A DNA stretch of 64,000 nt, taken from contig OZ021725.1 in the NCBI GenBank assembly GCA_963978545.1, positions 92,886,805 through 92,950,804 of the forward strand, given 5' to 3'. Positions within the stretch are counted from its first letter, which is position 1, and every line of letters starts with the position of its first letter. Below, piece by piece: positions 36,001 through 49,600 of this stretch. The notes below the pieces were generated by a model. That model was not told the origin of the DNA. It ran no database searches and saw nothing but the letters and a program-made list of their open reading frames with translations. Position numbers and translations under genes: made by a program. Origin of the DNA: Linyphia triangularis (taxonomy: Eukaryota > Arthropoda > Arachnida > Araneae > Linyphiidae).

Positions 36001-39000
36001 TGTTTGTAAATCAGAAAGCGACCTGCAGTCTGATCAAGATGGCAAACCTAAATTCCCAAGATTCGATCGATCCTAAGCCGACCAAACGGTATAGTGGTTA
36101 GCGCGCTGGCTTCTAGACCGCGAGGTTGCGGGTTCGAGTCCCGTGTTTGGCATGGGTGTTTGTAAATGTATGTTGGCTTGTCTAATGACGAAAGTTTCGG
36201 CGCATTATAGCCCTCGTGTTGCTGACGGCGCCAGATAATCTGAATACAACCAATCGATCGATCCTAACAGGTCTTACATGGAAACAATAACTTAAGATTC
36301 CGTTTTCTTACCTTTCAAGGAAGACACTTTATATACCTTTAAATGTAATTAAAATCTGGAGTACATACCTTGCAGGATTTCCAAAATGACGAAAAGAGTT
36401 TCAGAGATTTTAAAAATGTTTGGTGAATTTCATTATGCTTAGCTGATTGTAAATATTGTTAAGTGTCTATGAAATCTGGATAATTGTTAAGACAGAACAT
36501 TTTCTAGGTATTAGAATTTTAACAAATAGATCTAAACGTACAAATTCCACCAAAAAATTATAAACGTATGGACAATTCTCTGGCTGACACGTGGGACATT
36601 TTGAATATTTTTTTCTACTTGTAAACTGATAAGAATTATAAAATTAATATGAATCTAATAGTTTATGTTTTTATTTTATATAATATTACTTGGTGACAAA
36701 GTTATGTGGAAAAATAATTACTTTAATTAGGTAAAACATACATTTATATCCACCGACGCATGGGACACAGACATGTTCTGTGCATTGATGACTTATAAGT
36801 ATATATTTGACCTAATTAAAATAATTATTTTTCAATATAACTTTGCCACCAACTATAGTTATATAAAACAAAAACATAATTACTAGATTCATTGTAATTT
36901 TAGAATTCTAATTTATTTACGAGCAAAAATGTTTCATGAATACAGCAGAAAATTACCGACATCAAGATTTTACAAAAATATCCTTTTTTTTCCTTCAAAA
37001 AGATTAATTGAACAGAATTAGGTATAAATTAGAATAAAATAAGTTTGCATTTAATAAATTATGTATTAAATAATTTTGAAAAAATTAATTGTATATTTAT
37101 ACAAAAATATTTCCTGAAGTCTTTGTAGTGAAATATTACTAAATAACCTTCTTTATAATTACAAAGATTTCTATTTTGTTTAAGTTTAATGCTAATTCCT
37201 TTTTTCACATCAGTCAAAATAAAAGTCTCATGAAATTAATCATCCCCTCTCCCCTTTTTTATAATAAAAAAAAATGTTTTCTAAAGGTTAAAATTTGTAA
37301 TAAAATTTCAAGTGAAAAATAATGTAAAGCTATGCAAATTATTTATACAAAAATATTTCCTGAAGTCTTTGTAATGAAATATTACAAAATAACCTTCTTT
37401 ATAATTGCAAAGATTTCTATTTCGTTTAAGTTTAATGCTAATTCCTTTTTTCACATCAGTCAAAATAAAAGTCTCATGAAATCAATCATCCCCTCTCCCC
37501 TTTTTATAAAAATAAAATGTTTTCTAAAGGTTAAAATTTTTAATAGAATTTCAAATGAAAAATAATGTAAAGTTATGCAAATATTCAAGAACATAACATT
37601 TTTGTAAGATAAGTTACCATAAAACTTTGCATTTCATTACTCAAAAGAGACTATATATTTTAGAGTTTTGATTGTTAGTCCTTGAAAATAAAGAAAAATA
37701 TTCTTAAACAATTATTTAAAAAAAAAAACATGTATGAACACTGATTAAATTTATTTTAGCTATATTTTCCAAGTCTGCCTTTTGTTACTTGCAGTGACCC
37801 TTGCACTGTAACAATCATTTTCATTTTAGGAATGCTGAACCATTTCAAGTGCAACATCGAATAATGGGCCTTGGCCTTGGAGCAGATACCTCAACGTGGA
37901 AGAAGGCTCAAAAGAAAGCAGAGGAAGAGAAACTGGAATTAGTGAATGGAGCCTATGTGAATGTCATTCAAGGCCCTCACAAAGGATCTTATGCTCAAGT
38001 AATATTTTATTGTTCCATGTCAAATCTCCTCTTATCTTTTTAGTTTAAGTAATCAAACTGTTGGCAATTATCCCACTTTTTGTTCTTTCTGGAAATTCTG
38101 TTATTTGTTTTCTCTTTACTTTACACTTCTTTTTGATTATCAAGCTCTTTAATATGTGTTTGTTTGGTAGCTATTTTTGTTTATGGTTATATTCAATTTT
38201 TTAAATATTTTTTTATGTATTTGCATTTTTAATAAATTTTTATATTTCCTTTTATCAAATAAATTTTTTTCTTTCATTTTTCAAAGTTCAAAAGTAAAAA
38301 AAGAAATCATTTAAAACTTGAATTTTTTTTAATAATGTTTGGCTTTATTCAGGTTTTGTGTGTGCATGCGTAATAGTACAATTTAGATAATTCAGAATAT
38401 GCAGAAAAGATATCATGAAAAAAAACTTTCTAAATTTCGCAAAAATTAAATGTATTATTTACAAAAATAGGATAGAGAAAATAGGACTATTTAAAAAAAA
38501 AATTAATATTTAAATAAATTTAGAATAACATAATACTACCGTACCAATTATCTTATATCATAATGAATCTTTATAATATTCTGATTATTGCAACATTGTA
38601 GAACATTTAGGTCTTTTATTTTCATGAATTCAAGAAATAGCTTTACTTTGTTAAGAACCTATTCGCTCACTTAATAGCTAAAATCATCTAAGCTAAACTA
38701 ATTTTTCTATGTTTAGGTATTGGGATTAGATGGAGAAAATGCCCGTGTTATTGTAAAACTTAGCAATGAAGACAAAACGATAACGCTCCCAGAGTTCTTT
38801 GTTGGAGTTATAAGCAAAAAGGAATTTGACAAAGAAAGCAAAGTTATAAGTAATTGTTTTGTTTATTCTTGTTTTTATCCTATTTCTTTACTATTATATG
38901 AATTGTTTAATATAAAATATTATATGGAAATATTTGTGAAGCACATGATGAAAAATATTTGGCTATTTATAAGGTTTTAAAGATGGAATTTTGTGAATTT

Positions 39001-39128
39001 GTTCTTGAACTTTCATCTGAAAACACCTTATGATATTGTGAGGATAGATAAATGATATGAACAAACAGCAGCAAAAAAAATTATCATTGATATTGTTGAC
39101 ATTTTGTATCACTAAGTAATCTTAAAAA

Positions 39129-39165
<37 letters not shown>

Positions 39166-42100
39166 AATTTAAACCTCAAAATGAATGTATGGTATATTTG
39201 CATGGTTTTAGCACAGTATAGCCTTAATGTTGCTCTTGCCCAAAGAAATTCAAAACCCAACCATAATTTTTTATAAATGTCATTACTTATTCATGAAGCT
39301 GATGTGTGATGCTGTATGGATTTGTTAAACTTGCCATAAATTATAAAATTATTTTTATTGAAAGTAGAAACATACAAAAACTAACTGAGTAAACTGACGA
39401 TTGTAAACAAATTCTGAGGAAGAAGAAAAAAAAACAGGCGGCTACAAGTATCCTATAAAGAGTATTTACTGTATTATAGAGATTGAAATTCTGCATTTGT
39501 TAATAAGAAAATAAAAGTTATTTTCTCATGTTAGTTTCCTTTTCTGGTCAAATTTTGTTCCATTATAGAATCAGGTCGCCGAAATGCATGTTTAGTGCCA
39601 TATGCTACCCTGTTAGCTGAAAAGCACTATTTTTTTATTTATTTTTCCCCCGCTCAAATGGGTTTAAAATTTTTATTCCAATGCTCAAAAACCTTACTAA
39701 ACCAATTTCCACAAAAAATGGCCCACTTAATAGCTGTGTAGTTAGTAGATCTGACGTCATATGCCAAAGATGCCAGGTTCGAATCCCGGATTGGGCATGT
39801 AGGCATGGATGTTTGTTGTGGTTCAGAATCCACATTAAGCTGTAGATGCCCGATTAGCCATTATTGTACACATTGGTAGTTGAGCACACAAACCTACCAA
39901 CCTCAAGAAATGTGCAATGTTTGTCCATATCTTCTTATCATAAGCTTTTATGTTGGCAAGCACATTCTTTTTATGCTATGTATTAATTAGGATAATTAAA
40001 ATAGAAACATTTATTTTCATACATATATATATATAATTTTTTTCCACATTTGTAATGAAAGTTTTGATGAATTTGCAATTATTTTCAGACAGGACAGCTT
40101 ATGAAAGCTACAAACAAAAAAATGAAGAAAGGGAGGAACGGCGATCTCACTCAAGCAGAAAAGAAGAAGACAACAGCTCGTCAAGAAACTCCAAAGAAAG
40201 TAAACGAGCCGCAGACAGTTATGACAGAGACGAGAGAAAAAGTGACAAAAAATTTAAACGGAAACATCATAGTAGGGAAAATAGGTTTGTTCCTGCAAAA
40301 TTTACTTTATTATTTGGTTTCTGTTTTTCAGTCGTGTTTGAATTGTTGTATTGCTCTTAAAATTGAACGTCGGGAACTTGCAAAACATTGAGGAAATTTT
40401 ATAATAAAAAAATTAAATATTCACTTGGAAATTGCTAAAATGAAATGCATGTGAGCCAAAGAAATATTTAAATTATTTTGTCCAATGATAACATTTATGG
40501 GTATTCAAAGAAAATGTAGTTATATACAATATGATTTACTGGTACATTCTAGGTACCATAATACTGCCCACCTCTGCTTTCTTTGGAGAGAATATGCTAA
40601 TCATAAATAACCAGTAGGAGCACTTTTATAATTTTAATTTATGTATGATTTATTTGTGCAATAGATTTTTCATTGCAATTATAAGTATATACTATTGGGA
40701 AAAATTAAAAAATAATAATAATTAGAAAAGAAAATTATGAATAAAACCATTAGTAAACATACTTAGCTAAAACTATTAAATTGAGACATTTACCAAGCAT
40801 TTTGTTTTAGTAGTTCTAAAGCTTTATAGGTAGCAAAAATTGACTTTTGCTTTTCACAAATTCATTGTAGCCCTTAGTTCGAATTTTTTAATTATCCTTC
40901 TAAGTAACCACTTCCCTTATTTTGTTTTTCTAAATAATAAAAGTATTATAAACTTTTTTTTTTCATCCATTCTCTTTTATAATTTATAGCGTTAAATCAC
41001 CATCCACCCTTATTTCTCTGACGGCTTTTAATGAAAACAATTTTATAAATTGAATTGATTTTAATGGCACTTTTTCTCAGGCTGCGCAGAAGGAAAATAG
41101 TCCTCTAAATCCCACTTTCCGTGACTTGTGCACTTTTGCAGCAGCCCCGGTGGGAAAAGATTTGTGATGTCTGTAGAAGCTGCTGTTTAATTGGTTTGAA
41201 AGGTAAATGGTGGTAGCTATCAAACTGGAAGCTATGTCCTCCCAAAATGTAGTTATATCCACTAATGTTCTGTTCCTAAACAGCAAATCAATTGTAATAT
41301 TTTCAGGAATTTGAGCTTCACTTCTTGGTTATTATAGTACCATTGGAGTGTTTGATTTCACACCTGTGGATGTTGTTCCAATCAATACTGCATTTATGGT
41401 AATATGGTTGGAAAATTTCCTGAATTGTTTGGTAATCTTATGTTTTATTTTAACAAATTAGAAAAATTCTCTTTTTATAACTTAATTTGTAAATAAAGAA
41501 AATTACTTTTACAATTTTAAATTCACTGAAAACTATGCTTTAAAGTAATTTATCAGTAGATTTGTAATAAACTAGGTGCCAATCAACCATAAAAATAAAA
41601 AACCACAGCCAAGATGGTGCAATAAACAAAAGGAAAAAAATTATGGTCTTAAGCCAGTTTTTCTAATTTGCAAGGATGGAAATCTTCTGCGTTTATGCGG
41701 ATTTCCGCTTTTTTTTTTTTTTTTTTTTTCCTTTCTGAGAAGTTCTGCTTTTTCTACAATTTTATTATTTTTAATAGACTTTATTGGGCTTTTTCAGACC
41801 CAAACTTGCCTAAAACCCCCTCAGAAAAAAATTTCTGGCTGCACCACTGTTCTGTACACACATTAGTACACAAATTTATTCTTATTCAGCTATTTTTTAC
41901 TTTTAAATAACGCTGCATATGCATTTTCCTCTTTTTACAATTTGGCTGTTTTCACACCAGAATTTGTAAGTGTAGGTTACACGTTATTTTCTTACTGCAG
42001 AAGTGGATTCTCTAATAATTGGTTTCCTTTTTATTTCTTATAGAATAATTTCTCCTGTTATTTAGCATTTGAATGCATGGTTGAAATTTTAAACGCCTTT

Positions 42101-45100
42101 TATCCTAAAAAGAATTGAGAGCTCTTATGTTTCTTACTTAAAGGCTGTGTTTTCATCCAACTTTTTTTTATGTTTTCAGTGAAGAGCCCAAGCACGAAAC
42201 CAAAAGTTCAAAGCCCTGGGTGAGACCACAGTTACGAGTCCGTTTCATTGACGATAAATATAAAAAAGGGAGATATTTCAACAAAAAGGTAAAATATATC
42301 CAAAGATGCCAATTTTTCTAAGGATTTTCCGCAGATTTCATGAATTTTTACTTCTTTTTACAGTTTACCCATTATTATGATGAACTCTACTCTTACATAA
42401 CACCTACAATAGTGATTATTATATACTCTTACATAACACCTACAATAACGAATATTATATACTCTTACATAACACCTACAATAGTGACTATAATGTACTC
42501 TTACATAACATTTATAATAGTGACTATTATATACTCTTACATAACACCTACAATAACGAATATTATATACTCTTGCATAACACATACAATAGTGACTATA
42601 ATGTACTCTTACATAACATTTATAATAGTGACTATTATATACTCTTACATAACACCTACAATAAAGAATATTATATACTCTTACATAACACCTACAATAG
42701 TGACTATAATGTACTCTTACATAACATTTATAATAGTGACTATTATATACTCTTACATAACACCTACAATAACGAATATTATATACTCTTGCATAACACC
42801 TACAATAGTGACTATAATGTACTCTTACATAACATTTATAATAGTGACTATTATATACTCTTACATAACACCTACAATAACGAATATTATATACTCTTAC
42901 ATATCACCTACAATAATGACTATAATATACTCTTACATAACATTCATAATAGTGACTATTATATACTTTTACATAACACCTATAATAGTGACTATAATGT
43001 ATTCTTACATAACACCTACAATAACGAATATTATATACTCTTGCATAACACCTACAATAACGAATATTATATACTCTTACATATCACCTACAATAATGAC
43101 TATTATATTAACACCTACAATAGTGACTATTATATACTCTTACATAACCCCTACAATAATGACTATTATATACTCTTACATAACACCTACAATAGTAACT
43201 ATTATATACTCTTACATAACACCTACAATTGTGATTATTATATACTCTTTCATAAAACGTACAATAGAGGGAAGATACAATGGAGACTATTACATCAGTG
43301 TAACACTCAGTAAAAACAAAAATCTTGGCAATAGTGAAAGTATTGATAGATTTCAAGAGTATCGGCAAAAGATTGAGTAAAGATATTTTGCTTAGGTCTT
43401 TTCCAAAGGTTTCAATGAATGTCCTTAAAAACTACGGAAAATCCAAAGTAAAGCTGGCACTTCTGCATATCTTTAATATTTTTTAACATCTTGTTCATTA
43501 TTTGAGAGAACACTATAATAAAGTTTTATGCAATATAGTATAAAAACATGCATACCATCTATTTGAATAGCATTTTGACTTTCATTCTACATTTTATCTT
43601 GTTACACAAATTTTAGTTAATTAAGCTGTCTGTTATTTTAAAGCTGCTCTTTTGTTATTTACATTTTGTTATATCTCTGTTAGCATGGTAATATTTATAA
43701 ATATATAGGATTAGTTCTAGCCTCAAATTAGTCTGACTATCAAAGCTACTAAGAGGCTGCATTATATTGGATTTGTATATTGCCAACTTGTCATATCGTT
43801 GCAAAAATGTTGCTTGTAAAAGTAGATTGGATCTTTGTTAAACGAATTTTGCATGTTTTGAAAGCTTGTATATCAACTCAATTAAAAAAACACATTTCAA
43901 ATGCATCATTGTTGTATTGCACAATAGCTATTAAACAAAAAATCTATTCCGTGTTGCAAATGAATGATTATTGGTTGTTAAGGCATGAAGTGAGATAACA
44001 GGTCTACTCATTTTTTTGATTTTATTAAATTTGAAGAGTAACTATTTTAAAATTCTAATTTTGAATATTAATTAGTTTTCAAAAATTTAATAGTTGTTTT
44101 CCAACTCAACTAAGAAATCCTTGATACATTTGTCATGGTAAAGAATAAAAATTATTATATTATAAAATTATTAATTATAGGAATAAAATTATTTAATTCT
44201 CAGAATAAAAATTATTCATTACAGTTTAAGAATATTAATATAATTTTATGTAAAAGTTTTAGAGATTAAGGCATTATAACATATACATTACCTAAATAAA
44301 AATTTAAATACAAAAGACAATTAGTTGCAGCAAAAATATTTAAATTTTTCCAAGCACCTTAATTTTAAAGAAAGTTAATTTAATCATTATTTTAATATAA
44401 AGGTTTTGAAAACTGACCATAACCTTACGGTGTAAATACATAAATTAGAAGATACTACCACCGCCTCTATCTAATACTTAATAACAGCATATTTTTAGAA
44501 TAAATATTAATCCGATTAAGTACTTGAAAGTTTTTTTTATATAATTATATTCTGAAAGTTGTGTTTGTTGGTCATTAAAAGTACTTAATTTTATTAACTA
44601 ATTTCCCAGGCCTCAGAAGTACTTGAAAATGCTTAAAGGTTCTTAAAAGTCATTAATTTTTGTCATTTTTCTGCACCGCACTATAAAAATTTTTGGTATA
44701 GTTGTATTAAGCATGCATCAACTTGTACATCGTTTGTTTTGTATTTGCCGATTGGCGAAATAGAAATCGAATGGTTTTAGTTGCACTCTGTACTCTGCGA
44801 GATGAACATGTTAGATTAGTGTTTACGTTTTGCGAGCCAAAAAATCAAAGACCATCATCAAAGTCTGTTTTTATGGCAAAATGCAAATTATGCATGAAAG
44901 ATTTTAATATTAACGCTCTGGGCAGAGCAGCTGTCAAGTCACATATTAAATACCTGGTGCGTGAAAACAAATTTTCAAAGTTCCTTACAAATATTATTTA
45001 AGTTTTTGATATTATTAATAAAAATATTATTCAAGTCATTAATTTTCAATCTGATTTCAGTGGGAAGCATGTGCGCCCTCCAGGAGGGTGCAAGGAGGTG

Positions 45101-46584
45101 CACTGACACCCCCCTAGCTCTTGGAAATTAAAAATATATATATATGAGAGAAAAGGTGTAAATTCCAAGATAAAAAGAAAAGCTTGTGTGCCCTTTCGGT
45201 TTTTATGTTACAATAAGCATTTGTTTGTCTATTATTTTAGTCTTTTGTTACTTTTCTACGTCGTTTTTTATAGCTACTGGCGCCTATTGTCTAGGATTAT
45301 TGGAGGCTGAGTTAAAGTATTATTTCATTTATTGTATAATCATTTTCTGTGTGGTTCTCAAAATTCTACAGAGTGGCCACAGAACCGGGAAAACCTTAAA
45401 ATCAGGGAAATGTCAGGGAGCTTTTTGATTCTGGAAAAAATCAGGAAAATGTCGGGGAACTTTTTAAAATTTCATGAAAATCAGGGAAATTTTGTATTGT
45501 TTAAGGCACGTTCATCCATATTTTGGCGCTATTTACATGGAGATTTGTAGTGGTAAGCCATTAGAAGTTTAATGTTACGGAATAATTTAAACTTTTCATT
45601 ACCAGTAAAACTATTTTTTTAAAAATTGCATACTATCTCTTTAGAACACATGTTCTATTTGATCAGGGTGTCTAGACATCTGGAAAACCTAAGAAAATTG
45701 GTGAAATTTGAAAAAAAGTTTGCCCTAAAATCAGGGAATTTTTTAGAAATCGGTCAAGGAAATCAGGGAATTATCAGGAAACTTTTTTTCCTGAATTTTG
45801 TGGCCACCCTGTTCTATGAAAAATATTTTGCTTTTTAAGTCATCAGATATACTATCTTGAAATCTATTTTTAGAATTCAATTAAACATATCCAATACTGC
45901 GTTTGTATTTAATTTTAATTTTTTTTTAATTATTCCTAAAACTTGGAAGAAATATAATGTTACTCTTCTGTATTTTTGCATCTTCGTGTTCCTCTGTTCT
46001 AAACACTGTCTCTTGAATGCCGTGAGATCTAGTTGGATGATAAAAAATCGTTACAAATATATTTTTTAAATATTTTTACTATTTTTTTCTTTTTAACAGT
46101 GTTGCGCTTTCAAAAACATATACCTTGAATTTTTTCAAACTATTCTCAAAGAGTATATCTTAAAATGCATAACTATTAATTAAAATTTCTAAAAAATTAA
46201 TGATTTTGATAAAAATCTAGTCTTGCACCCCCCTGCAAATATTTCTGCAGGCGTCCATGCCTGGAAGAGCTAATGATGTTACTTATATGTAAATATTTTG
46301 TTTTGTTGTATTATTTGTATCTCCACGATTTTTAATTTCTTTCACCTCCTTAGGTTGTGGTGGTAGATGTTCCCTCATCAAAATATTGCTCCTGTAAAAC
46401 TGAGGACAACAAATATCTAGACGGTAAGTGTTTTAACTCTCTTCATGTTGGAGAAGTAGGCTTAAATATTTGAGAAATCTCATAAGTCACACTTGGCAAA
46501 AATTAAGATTTTAGTAATAATTCATTCCTTGAGGACATTTGCAGAGTTCAGAAAATGAACTGTTGAATTTGATCTTTTTGCCCA

Positions 46585-46628
<44 letters not shown>

Positions 46629-49600
46629 TAGAAGTTTTGAAGTGAATTACAGGGTTTCTCAAATAAATGATATTCACTTATTAATTGCCTTTGCCAAGGA
46701 ATTATAAAAAAGGAAAAAATAAATATTTGAGTTAGTGAGGTAGTGCTTAATTGAAATTTTTTGTTAGACAGGTTAAACCAAAATTATGTGATCATTGGGC
46801 TATCCTTATCCTTAGATATTCCTTAGAACCTTTATTAAGTATGTTCTACTTATTTTGTTAAATAATCCTTAGAAATACTAAATTCTCAGTGGTCTTTAGA
46901 ATAAGATTATTTCCTCCCCCCCCCCCCCAAAAAAAAACCTAGAATTAATTTAAGAATTGCTTTTAAGGTATATACAAGTCATTGTAAATTCTTTTATACT
47001 TTCTCTTAAAGCATACCAAACCTGAAAAAAATTATTTAACTTTTTTATCCATACATTAATTGATTTGAATAATCAATCATGGGGAAGTGGTTAAGAAAAA
47101 ATTTCTGATTTTTTTTTTCTTTTTCTTTTTCCCCTTCTAGTTTTATGTGAATTAGAAGAAGCTTAATCTCTTAGTTTTGTTTGTTAGAATTCAGTTTCTT
47201 AAATCAGATTCTTTTATTCCACTAGGTACAATATGTTGTTGTTGGGTTTTTTGCAAAATTTTAGAATTTGGCAATTTTAATGCAAACTTTTTGAAAACAT
47301 TCAATTTTTCCCTTTTCTTTAAAGTATTTTGAAGTATAATTTTTTATTAGAAATGCTTTTAAATATTTGTAAGCAATATAGATTTGTGTTGGAAACAACC
47401 ATCAATTGGAAAATTTTCTCTTTTATGATACACTAATACGAAAAATTGTGTTCTACAATTACATTATTAAAAAAAAAAAAATTGGAAAGAATAATTCTCT
47501 ATAACACAAGAATAATGCGATATGTGCAAGGTCCCCATGGTCATTAAAAGTGCTTCATATATTTTAACTTGTTTTCAAGGCCTTGGAAGTACTACTTGAA
47601 AATGCTTAGAGGTGCTTAAAAATCCTTAATTTTTGTGGATATTGTGTGCCCAAATGCAAAAGTTATAAAAATACAACTCAAACTTGCTATCTCCACAGGA
47701 CCGCCATTTATCCGCACTGTATCGAAATTCTATGACATATTTGTATTACGCATGCACTAACTTGTAACTTTTTTGGTAGAAAATACTTTATTCAAAATTT
47801 ATATCGAGACATGATGACTGAAAACAAATTTTCATAGGTCTTTAAAAATATTAATTAGGTCCTTAAAAGTCATTGATTTTCATTCTGTGATTTGAGTGGG
47901 AACCCTGTATGTGTGTAATGTAATCTACTTATTTGCCAATCAACCAATAAACAAAATATGACAAAACTGAAAATTTTACTGGGCCAATTATTAATCTTTA
48001 TGAATAGTTAGGAGGGTTTTTTTTTTTCCCTTTTTTTTTTTTTTAAACAGAAGCAAATTACAAATACTATGCTTGGAAAGTGCATATTTAATGTGATATG
48101 GTTAAAGCACCATGCATGTGAAAAATGGATTGCAACATCATCAAAGTCTGTCCATAATGCAAATTGTTCACCAAAGATTTTTGATATTAGCACTTTGGCT
48201 AAAGACATTGTGCCTGAAAACATGTTCTTGGAGGTCCTTAAAAATTTAACTTATGTCCTTAAAAGTCATTGATTTTCATTCTGTGACTTCAGTTGATAAA
48301 TTGAACTTGAGTGTTAAAAAAAGTTCCTTTGGATTGTTCCATAATGGATCACGAGATATGATTTGTCACCTAACTGACCAGCTACACGAGCTGTGCTGAG
48401 TTCTGCTTTCCAAAAATCAAGTTTTATTATATCTCTCATCAATATATAACTCTTATAAACTTCAATGAAGTAATTCCTGTTAGCAATATGAAGGGTGTGC
48501 ACGGTTCCACTAGTGTAATGTATTTATTAATATTTAACTTATATCAATAAAAAAATTTAAAAGTGTCCTTATTTAGTGTACAGTTATTATAAAAAGGCAT
48601 TTCCTTTGCTTTTTAAAATTAGAATTACGATGCTTGTTTGCATTTTTCTTAACGTCATTTATAAAGTTATATATTTTTCCCAAGTTAAAGCTAATCTTAG
48701 CCATAATTTGTGCTTTTTTCAGATGTTTCTCCATCTATGTTAGAAACTGTAATCCCACGAGATGAATCGGCATTTGTAATGATAGTACAAGGGAAGCACA
48801 GTGGAGAGGTAAGTGAATACAATTCATGCAGGGTATTCTAATTAAGTTTGCACAAGGTTTATTATTATTATTTTGCTGTAGAAATAGGACATCAACGTAG
48901 ATTACAAAAATGCTCAAAATAAAGCAAATAATAATAATAATAAAGTCGTGTAATTTCATTGATTATTTAAAAGTTGCTGAGGGTTTTTTTTTCTTTTTTT
49001 TACTATTATTATTATTTTGCTGTAGAGATAGGACATGAATGTAAATAACAAAAAAAATAGTGTGGTTTCATTGGTTATTTAAAAGTTGCAGAGTTTTTTA
49101 ATTTTTTTAGCATTGTTTATTATTATTTTTCTGTATAGGTGGACGTCAATGTAAGTTACAAAAATGTTCGAATTAAGGCAAAAAATCATTAAAAAAAAAG
49201 TAGTGTGCTTCTATTGCTTTATTTAAAAGCTCAGAGTTTTAATTTTTTCAGCTCATGTTTGTTAAATAAAATATAACTTTTTCAGAGCAGTTCATTATTA
49301 TTATTATTTTATTGTGAAAATATGACATCAACGTAAATTACAAAAAAAAAAAATAAGACTAGAAATCATTTTAAAAAAAGGCAGCATTTGTAGAGTTTTA
49401 ATTTTTTCAGCACATGTAGGGAAAAATATCTCAATTGCAAAAATATATCTGATGTCAAATCATGCTAATTAAAAACACAATACTCTACCATTTAAATAAC
49501 CTGAATTATAATAATTTTACAATTAAGTCAGCCATATCTTTATGTGAAAGAAGGTAAATTTACATGTAGCTGTTAGCAATGTTATAATATCTATTCTGAT

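Noticed and set aside
41077..41286. 69-residue minus-strand frame in a GC-richer patch
   Set aside because: No recognised domain and no splice context; probably a decayed repeat.
42340..43380. 346-residue open frame (and a 246-residue one in another frame)
   Set aside because: Both are translations of the 36-bp minisatellite; 12-residue periodicity and openness in several frames mark them as repeat artefacts inside a GPKOW intron.
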